Below are positions 56,366 to 64,000 of a stretch of DNA of 64,000 bases, in pieces. The notes under the pieces are model-generated. The model saw only the letters and a program-made list of their open reading frames with translations. It had not been told where the DNA came from and did no database searches. Origin of the DNA: Elymus sibiricus. Taxonomy: Eukaryota > Streptophyta > Magnoliopsida > Poales > Poaceae. Position numbers and translations under genes: made by a program. The DNA is taken from the NCBI GenBank assembly GCA_039707655.1, contig CM077665.1:444105531-444169530 (forward strand), read 5' to 3'. Positions within the stretch are counted from its first letter, which is position 1, and every line of letters begins with the position of its first letter.

Positions 56366-57496
56366 TGCTAGTCTAGTGGAGTTATATCATCGTGAGAAAA
56401 TTCTTTGGAAACAAAGATCACGGGGTAGACTGGTTGGTGGGCGGAGACAATAATACAAGGTATTTTCATATTAGGGCCACTATGAGAAGAAGGAAGAATC
56501 TCATCAAATCTTTGTTGAAAGGTAATGGAGATGTAGTAACGGAGATCAATGGACTTGAGGAGATGACAACACAATTTTATCCAGAGCTCTACACATTTCA
56601 AGGAGTGAACAACATGAAGGATGTACTGGATTCGGTCACGGCCAGAGTTACACCTGCAATGAATATGACACTTAGTGTTTCTTATACCGGCGAGGACATA
56701 AAAACTGTCTTATTTTAGATGTTCCCATCGAAAGCTCAGGCCCCGATGGTTTCCCGCCCACTTTTTTAGAAGCATTGAGATGTCTGCGACGACAAAGTGA
56801 TTAAAGTAGTGATTTGTATAGTAGAAGGTGTTGAGAGTACATAATGCATCAACAACATGTATCTAGTGCTTATACCGGAGGTTAAAAGTCCTACATCTCT
56901 ATCTCAGTTCCGTCCCATTAGTCTATGCAACGTACTTTATAAAATTGAATCGAAAGTTGTGGCTAACTATCTTAAGGATCTTTTGCCAGAAATTATTTCA
57001 CCAGAGCAATCATCCTTTGTGCTAGGCCGGTTAATCACAGATAATATTGTAATGGTGTATGAGTGTCTGCATTTTATGAAGAGGAACAAGGCATTGATAC
57101 ATGGTTGTTGTGCACTAAAGTTGGACATGATGAAAGCTTACGGTAGAGTGAAATGGAAATATCTAGAAGCCATAATGCTCAAGCTGGGCTTCTCAGTCAG
57201 TTGGGTTACCAGAGTAATGAACATGGTAAAATCAATATCCTTCTCAGTTCTTTTTAATGGGAAAAAGCTTCACGAGTTTAAACCTACCAGAGGTATTCGA
57301 CAGGGAGACCCAATATCACCCTACCTTTTTTTGTTAGCAGCAGAGGGCCATTCAGGCCTCCTCAAATCCATAGATCAGTCATCGCATGTTGGTGGAATTC
57401 AGGTGCCCCCCTCGGTGCCTCCAGTTAACCACCTATTATTTTTAGATGATAGCCTATTATTTTTCAAGGCTAATGGTGCAGGGCAACAGAGGTGTA
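56366..57496 (+). pseudogene. LINE reverse transcriptase fragment, 5'-truncated
   Basis: 56366-56718 encodes the linker before RT (LVGGDNNTRYFHIRATMRRR). 56857-57496 encodes RVT_1-type RT blocks: LIPEVKSPTSLSQFRPISL, KLDMMKAYGRVKW, RGIRQGDPISPYLF, and a catalytic box read LLFLDDSLLFFKAN where FADD is usual. Stops and a frameshift lie near 56425, 56717 and 56770. The frame is cut at 57496 by a Copia LTR. It is on the plus strand; 5' truncation is typical of LINE copies. Confidence 0.85.
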
Positions 57497-59989
57497 TGTT
57501 GGAGATATGCCCTAGAGGCAATCATGTATGATGATATTTCCTATGTGTTTATGAATAAAGATAGTCCTTGGACATTATCAATGATGTGTATTAACAAGTA
57601 GGTGACTTGTTTGTGAGACTATGCATTGTATGATGACTGTCCTAAATGGTCCCTAGTCAAAAGGGTTGTGTGGACGCGCAGCCAGTTAGACTAGCATATG
57701 ACACGGTGGATGGTCCGTCTCACTGACCATGTAGCATTGGATGCTAGCCGGATAATATGGACTCAGAAAGATCTGGTCGGATTCGACGTAGTCGGATCCG
57801 AGTTGAGATAAAGTCTGAGTTGGACAGACCCAACTATGAGATGCAGCGATATGTCATCTGTGAGTCTCTAGTACAACATACGTTCTATGTCCTAAGACCT
57901 GAGCTGGCACATGTACTCGGGATGGTGATAGACCTGTTTTGGGCTGACCAAACGCTACTCCGTAACTGGGTAGTTATAAAGGTAGGTTTCGGGCTTGTCC
58001 AGACCCATGCTGCGAGACATGGTCAAGCAAGATGGGATTTGCCCCTCTGATCAGGAGAGATATACTCTAGGCCCCTCGTGTGATCTGACCAAGATAAGCA
58101 TGGCCATGCGACAAGGATTAGGAGATAATCTGATTTGTGGTCGGCATCACTAGAACGAGAAAGAGGTCGGGCTAACACAAGGATGACAGACTCGCCTTGA
58201 GCCCGACTACATATATCGTGTGGCAAAGGGAACAGAAGTATGAAGTACAGGTTCGCCTAACCAGCTTCATCGGACACTTGGAGTTGGCACGCTTTTCTAG
58301 AGGCTGCTACCGACAAGTCGAGCCGGATGTGATCTGACTCGCGACCAAGTGAGCGAGAACCTAAGGGGTCGCGCGCTTAAGGGAAGGAACACGTGGGCTT
58401 CAGGATCCATGCGAGGCCCAAGAGTTGAGCCCGCGACGGATGCCTATATATAGTGGAGGTGCGGCACAACCATCTGGTTGATCGCTTCAGCGCCGTCATT
58501 AGGGCTTTGCATGTGTTGCAACTAGCCACCTCCACTCACCGCCGAACTGTGTGATCGGACCTAGCAGTCCGCCATACGGTGTTCCTCCTGCACGCGCGGA
58601 TACCATTAGAGGCGGTGCACTTGTGCCGCTCCGGCGAACCTGTACGTGGGATCCGGCGACTGGCAGTTCGAGGGAGATCGGACCGGCTATTCGAGGGAGA
58701 TCGGACGAGGAGGAGACGGACCTCGCGGACGCGCTGCCCCAACTCTACTTCCGCTGCACGGCACTACGCGTCTAGTGGTAACGATCTGTGATCTATGTCT
58801 GTAGCATGTTCTTGGTTGTTCTGCGCGTAGGAAAATTTTAATTTGCATGCGATGCACCTACGGTAGAACCCAATAGTGGTATCAAAGCCTCTGCTATAGC
58901 TTTTGATTTCAGATCGGATGCATATTTGATATGTGGAGACGGCAGATGAGATATGTTGTCGTTCATGACATTGGCTATGTGCACGGTTGATGAGATCAAC
59001 TGCCCATGGGGATCGTTGAGGCTATGTTTTTATCAATCGGAATCGACGAGGTCGTGAAACAACCTACCCCTACCGGTCGGTATCCGCCATCGGGGTTAAC
59101 AATGAAACGTAAATCCGAATCGAATTCGTGATGATCGATAAGATCGGTCAGATCAGAAATTTCAGCATGATCGGAGTACAGATTTGATCTGTGATTTCTG
59201 AAAACGCCTGGCGCTGCCCCTTCAAACCCCGTCCGCTAACCGGCTAGTGGGACCGTTGTGTGCGTAGCGCCTTGTATCTCGTATACGATCACACAAACCG
59301 GTAGAATGCGATTCTAGGCATAACTTTGTTTTGCATGTTTAATGTGAATAGTATGGCTCATATGTATGTGATGCATGTGTGTAATTTAGCATGACCTGCG
59401 TGTCATGATTGTCAGCCGGCAGGAGCCAAAGTGTTGTCATTATATTGTATGATGACCTGCGTGTCGACTTGTGATTCTCTGTAAATTCATTACTAGTTGT
59501 AGTAGTTGGAGAACAGAGATCAAGTTCGAGGCTTTGGCGTCCCGGTGTGACGAACAAGATGGAGTTCTGCCTTGGTCATTGGAGTTGGAGCCGGCCTGGA
59601 AGCATGTCCATGAAGGAGCCATACTATTTCACATATTTATGTTTATATGTGATTGATATTGCTTCTTGTTTCTATGCATGTTAAAATGGTAGAAAGATCC
59701 CTCGTTAATATCAAGCACATTGCCATTCCAGATGTTGCACCTTCGCACGTCAAGTACGTCTAGTGGTGGGCTCATAAAATTGAGGTGCCACTAGGTGTCC
59801 TTGAACTGGAGGGTTCGTGTCGGACACGAACATGCACTGCATCAGGTTAACTTGACAAGGCTATCAAAACGGTTTTGGGCCTTGTGGGAAAGAAGGTCGG
59901 GAGCCGAGGTATGAGATACCTACCCGACCGACAGGAGTCGTATAGAGATACGAGTAGCAAGGAGTTGCTTACCGAATAGGCAAGTTGGT
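57497..59989 (+). mobile_element. Copia LTR retrotransposon (BARE/Angela-like), 5' part
   Basis: The 5' LTR is 57497-58872 (1376 bp), starting TGTTGGAGATATGCCCTAGA as in the BARE/WIS/Angela group. A TATA box CCTATATATAG lies near 58443-58452. A PBS-like TGGTATCAAAGCC (one change from initiator-Met) is at 58877-58889. The leader runs to 59989, where an Athila-type LTR interrupts it. No gag is reached inside the window. It inserted into the LINE; the TSD half would be GTGTA at 57492-57496. Confidence 0.8.
58873..59989 (+). other. Untranslated leader of the Copia element
   Basis: Non-coding. A phrase GATGACCTGCGTGTC-like recurs near 59391 and 59452. No ORF with a gag motif is seen before the break at 59990. 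Confidence 0.55.
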
Positions 59990-60279
59990 TGCTACGTCTC
60001 CAACGTATCGATAATTTATGAAGTATTCATGCCATGATTGCCTATGTTTACAATACTTTTATATGGTTTTGATGCACTTTACATGATTTATTTAGAACTA
60101 ACCCAGACTGACGTTGTTTTCAGCAGAACTACTGTGGTGGTGTTTTTTGTGCAGAAATCAAAGTTCTCCAAATGCAACGAAACTTTTTGATGATTTTTTT
60201 GGAACAAAAGAGGCACTAGAAGCTTCGTTGGAGGGCCAGAAGAGCCACGAGGTCGGCGCCAGGCCCCTTTGGCGCACCC
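59990..60279 (+). repeat. Athila-type LTR fragment, cut by a second insertion
   Basis: Starts TGCTACGTCTCCAACGTATC and runs 290 bp like the start of the LTR at 60280, but with many differences, so it is a different family or an older copy. The rest should lie beyond the window. The TSD half would be TTGGT (59985-59989). Confidence 0.75.
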
Positions 60280-61855
60280 TGATACGTCTCCAACGTATCT
60301 ATAATTTTTGCTTGTTCCATGTTGTTATATTATCATTCTTTGATGTTTTACAATCATTTTATAACAACTTTATATCATTTTTTGGGACTAACCTATTGAC
60401 ATAGTGCCAAAGTGCCAGTTGCTGTTTTTGCTTGTTTTTTACTTCGCAGAATATCAGTACCAAACGGAGTCCAATCGCGACGAAACTTTTTGGAGATTTT
60501 TTCTGGACCAGAAGACACCCAGTGGGCCAAAGAAGAGCCTGGAAGGTGGGATGTGGGGAGCACAATTCACCAGGGCGCGTCAGGGGGCCCCCAGCGCGCC
60601 CTGATGGGTTGTGCCCTCCACAGGGCCCCTCCGCACCGCCTCTGACGCCTATAAATTCCCAAATATTCCAAAAACCCTAGGCGAATCGACGAAACACAAT
60701 TCCAGCCGCCGCAAGTTCCAGAACCGCGAGATCCAATCTAAACACCATCACGGAGGGGTTCATCTTCTTCATAGGTGCCTCTCCGATGATGTGTGAGTAG
60801 TCCACCATAGACCTACGGGTCCGTAGGCAGTAGCTAGATGGCTTCTTCTCTCTCTCTCTTATGATTCTCAATACAATGGTCTCTTGGAGATCTATTTGAT
60901 GTAAATTTTTGCGGTGTGTTTGTTGGGATCCGATGAATTTTGAGTTCATGATCAGTTTCTATCCATGAATATTATTTGAGTCTTCTTTGATCTTTTATAT
61001 GCATGATTGCTTATAGCATCGTATTTCTTCTTCGAATCTTTGGTTTAGTTAGGCCAACTAGATCGATTTTTCTTGCCATGGGAAGAGGTGCTTTGTGATG
61101 GGTTCGATCTTGCGGTGTTCTTTCCTAGTGACAGAAGGGGCAGCAAGACACGCATGTATCGTTGCTATTAAGGATAACAAGATGGGGTCTATTCCTACAT
61201 GAATAGATTTTGTCTACATCATGTCATCGTTCTTATTGCATTACTCCATTTTTCCATGAACTTAATACACTAGATGCATGCTGGATAGCGGTCGATGTGT
61301 GGAGTAATAGAGGTAGATGCAGGCAGGAGTCGGTATATCTATCTTGGACGTGATGCCTATATAATGATCATCGCCTTGGATATCGTCATGACTATTCGAT
61401 TTTCTATCAATTGCCCAACAGTAATTTGTTCACCCACCGTGCGCTATACTCATGAGAGAAGCCACTAGTGAACCCTACGGCCCCCGGGTCTACTTTTCCA
61501 TCATATTGCTTTCCGATCTATGTTTTTGCAATCTTTGTTTTCAGATCTACAAAACCAAAAACCCAAAAATATATTGCTGCATATTTACTCTTTTTATTTG
61601 TGTTCTTGAGAGATCTATCTCTCCTATCTATCACTACCTAATCTATCTTTTTATCGTAGAGAGATTGACAACCTCTCTTTTGCGTCGGGTTGCAAGTATT
61701 TGTTGTTTGTGTGCAGGTGCTGCTTATTGGGTGGTGGTGATCCTCCTACTGATTCGATAACCTTGGTTTCATAACTGAGGGAAATACTTACCGTCGCTGT
61801 GCTGCATCATCCCTTCCTCTTTGGGGAAATACCGACGCAGTCTCAAGCCACGTCA
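60280..61855 (+). repeat. 5' LTR of the right-hand Athila element
   Basis: Begins TGATACGTCTCCAACGTATC; the end is placed at ...CCACGTCA by analogy and could shift a few bases. A GC-rich hairpin lies at 60535-60615 and a TATA box (CCTATAAATTC) at about 60648-60658. Confidence 0.8.
60648..60658 (+). promoter_or_regulatory. LTR TATA box
   Basis: CCTATAAATTC follows the GC-rich hairpin by about 30 bp. Confidence 0.65.
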
Positions 61856-61865
61856 AAGGAATTTC

Positions 61866-61883
61866 TCGCGCCGATGCCGGGGA
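61866..61883 (+). other. Degraded primer-binding site, tRNA-Asp type
   Basis: TCGCGCCGATGCCGGGGA differs from the tRNA-Asp complement at two or three positions. It lies about 10 bases after the LTR end, the spacing also seen in the other Athila element. Confidence 0.7.
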
Positions 61884-62091
61884 GGAAGCGGTCTCTTCTA
61901 CGTGCCTATCGTAGGCGCCGAGGGGACTCCACCATCATCTACTAGGTTCCTAATCACAAATCTCATCTCCTTGCAATTACATTATTTGCCATTTGCCTCT
62001 CGTTTTCCTCTCCCCCACTTCACCAATTTGCCGTTTTATTCGCCCTCTTCTTCGTTTGCCTTTTTCTCGTCAGATCTCTTGCCTAGTCATT

Positions 62092-62907
62092 ATGGCTAGT
62101 TCTACCTTTGTTGCGTGTACTCCCGATAATGAGGTTCTTAATTTTAAGCAAAGGGGAGGGGAGAACCTAAAAGATGCTTGGTATAGGATTTGCAATGCTC
62201 ATAATAGATCTATCCATAAGCAATCTACTGTTGTTCTTCTTCGCAGTTTTTATGTTGGCATCACCACTTGGTATAGATTCGTCCTTGATACGATTACCAG
62301 TGGGAATTTCTTGATGTGTCCATCTTTGGATGCTTTTAATGCTTTGGGAAGTTTAGTGGGATCACCACCTATCATGATCAATGAAACAACTTTAACTCTC
62401 GAACATGTTATGGAGAGATTAGATGCTATTGAAAAGAAGATGATTACTAAAGGACATCTTGATGATCTAGATAAAAAGATGCATAATCTTGCTAATAAAA
62501 TTGGATCTAAGGCGGGAGATGCGCTTAAATTGATCAAGGAGAAAGAAACCGTAGTTAACGAGAGGGTAGAGGAGAGCCCTTACCGGATTGATAAGACAGA
62601 AGAGATTTTTAGTAATTTGGATTCAACTTTTTCTTCTATCAAAACTATTGAAAAAACTCCCGTAAAAATTGGCAAGACCACGCAAGTCACTAAGAACAAA
62701 GTTGCTACACCTAGTGGCCACAAGGGAGATCTTAAAATGATTAGTATTCATCCCAACTTTGTTGAAATCATAAGAGATCCTATTTACAAGAATGAATTTT
62801 TTGGTTTTCTTCCTAGGAGTGTTATCGTTAAGAATAAGCATGCTAAATCCATGAAGAAATCTAGTTGTGTGATTGAAGAGTTGAAAACTAAAGATGACAA
62901 TACTTGA
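62092..62907 (+). CDS. gag: Short gag-like ORF, 271 aa
   Basis: Starts MASSTFVACTPD. Residues about 14-75 (FKQRGGENLKDAWYRICNAH) carry the Athila-type gag beginning. After that the protein becomes Lys/Glu-rich with a likely coiled coil (EHVMERLDAIEKKM, LDDLDKKMHNLANKI) and ends without capsid completion, zinc knuckle or protease. The frame is uninterrupted. It lies about 210 bases after the PBS. Either the element is a non-autonomous derivative whose gag is shortened, or the ORF was truncated by an old deletion. Confidence 0.75.
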   Translation: MASSTFVACTPDNEVLNFKQRGGENLKDAWYRICNAHNRSIHKQSTVVLLRSFYVGITTWYRFVLDTITSGNFLMCPSLDAFNALGSLVGSPPIMINETTLTLEHVMERLDAIEKKMITKGHLDDLDKKMHNLANKIGSKAGDALKLIKEKETVVNERVEESPYRIDKTEEIFSNLDSTFSSIKTIEKTPVKIGKTTQVTKNKVATPSGHKGDLKMISIHPNFVEIIRDPIYKNEFFGFLPRSVIVKNKHAKSMKKSSCVIEELKTKDDNT

Positions 62908-64000
62908 ATCTATGCGTTATGCCTAGCTAGGGGCGTAAAACGATAGCGCTTGTTGGGAGGCAACCCAATGAATAAATAAATTTTTGCTTTTTCCTTTCTG
63001 TTTTTAAGTGTTGACACAAATATACCTCTGTTATGATTGTGTTTTTATGGTTTATCTAGTGTTTGTGCCAAGTAAAGCCTTTAGGATGATTCATAGGATG
63101 AGTAGAAGCGATGCCGAATCTGAAACAGAAACTTTGCGTCCAGTATATGAATTTTCATTTTTTTCTGGAACGTGATATTGAGCTGAAATTTTAACACAGT
63201 GTTTATATACAAATTCCTTACGTTGTCCTAATTTTTCAGAATTTTTAGAGTTACAGAAGTATGGGTAGAGTACAGATTACTACAGACTGTTCTGTTTACG
63301 ACAGATTCTGTTTTCGTTGCATTGTGTGCTTGTTTTGATGAATCTATGGTATGTATTGGGGGGTATAAGCCATGGTAAAGTTAAAATACAGTAGGTATAA
63401 TGCAACAATAAAATATGAATGGGTTTGCAACAGTACTTAAAGTAGTGATTTGCTTTCTTATACTAACGGATCTCACGAAGATTTTGTTGAGTTTTGTGTG
63501 ATTGAAGTTTTCAAGTTTTGGGTGAGATCACGATGGATGAAGGAATAAGGAGTTATAAAAGCCTAAGCTTGGGGATGCTACCGCACCCCCAAGATATATC
63601 CAAAGAGTAACAAGCAACTAAGCTTGGGGATGCCCCCGAGTGGCATCCCCTCTTTCTTCTAACGACCATCGGTATTTTACTTGGAGCTATATTTTTATTC
63701 GTCACATATCATGAGTTTTGCTTGGAGCGTCTTGTATCTTTGCTTGCTTTGTTTGTTAGTTTTTCCTTTGTATCCTTGCTGGACACACCTATTTGAGAAA
63801 GCCAAAATCATGCTATGATTTGTTAGAATTGCTCTATGTGCTTCACTTAAACTTTTTGAGCTATAGAATTGCTCTAGTGCTTCACTTATATCTTTTTGAG
63901 CACGGTGTGCTTGGAATTTTTTGTAGAAATACTCTCATGTTTCACTTAGATTAATTTGACAGTTAGTAATTTTTGAAGAAATCCTCTCATGCTTCACTTA
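62908..64000 (+). other. Non-coding internal DNA with short repeats
   Basis: Just after gag, GCGCTTGTTGGGAGGCAACCCAA (as GCGCTTG plus TTGGGAGGCAACCCAA) forms a small hairpin. TAAGCTTGGGGATGC occurs at 63564 and 63619. From about 63826 to the edge a degenerate repeat GAATTGCTCTx(n)TGCTTCACTTA recurs four times. No pol is seen. Confidence 0.6.

Larger units (their letters stand above)
60280..64000 (+). mobile_element. Athila-lineage Gypsy element (Sabrina-like LTR), 5' part
   Basis: The 5' LTR at 60280-61855, a degraded tRNA-Asp PBS and a short gag-like ORF are visible, followed by non-coding DNA with repeats. It inserted into the LTR fragment at 59990-60279. The remainder lies to the right of the window. 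Confidence 0.85.

Overview
This is plant nuclear DNA, almost certainly from a Triticeae grass (wheat, Aegilops, barley or rye group). The reasons are nested LTR retrotransposons of recognisable Triticeae type (Athila-lineage LTRs beginning TGATACGTC, a Sirevirus-lineage Copia, a LARD with 4.4 kb LTRs, a BARE/Angela-like Copia LTR), CACTA, Stowaway and Tourist DNA transposons, and a single GC-rich, intronless AP2/ERF gene. I see no rRNA or tRNA gene and no CRISPR. Family names are from memory and were not searched; boundaries come from TG...CA ends, target-site duplications (TSDs), primer-binding sites (PBS) and polypurine tracts (PPT).

Layout. (1) 1-5773: 3' part of a Gypsy element on + (probably Tat lineage), with a decayed five-exon gene on the opposite strand and a 482 bp 3' LTR. 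(2) 5774-37132: an Athila-lineage Gypsy element on the minus strand with decayed gag-pol and a separate downstream ORF. Its 5' LTR is split by (3) a LARD-type element on minus at 12258-36200 (TSD GATGG). The LARD's 3' LTR is itself split by (4) a 12.36 kb Sirevirus-lineage Copia on + at 12628-24983 (TSD ACTAT). The intact second LARD LTR preserves the empty site of that insertion. (5) 37133-43360: a decayed LINE split by a 3.58 kb CACTA derivative (37769-41347, TSD GCA). (6) 43361-56340: lower-copy DNA holding a 2.0 kb mini-LTR element, two adjacent Stowaway MITEs, the only convincing host gene (DREB A-4-type AP2/ERF, 48599-49417, minus), a Tourist-like MITE and a 174 bp solo LTR. (7) 56366-64000: a 5'-truncated LINE reverse transcriptase piece, interrupted by a Copia LTR element, whose leader is interrupted by an Athila-type LTR, which is interrupted by a second Athila-type element running off the window.

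The points of most interest are extra genes and regulatory DNA inside the transposons. The Tat-like element carries an antisense gene whose five exons join in one frame. The Sirevirus carries an env-position ORF that appears spliced from a 10-nt first coding exon, and its LTRs hold arrays of a 13-nt palindrome that recurs around that ORF. The LARD carries an unrecognised 268-aa ORF at the gag position and a TATA-driven antisense micro-ORF for a membrane peptide. The Athila element has a downstream ORF behind its own TATA box. All are retroelement genes; none is proposed as a host pathway.
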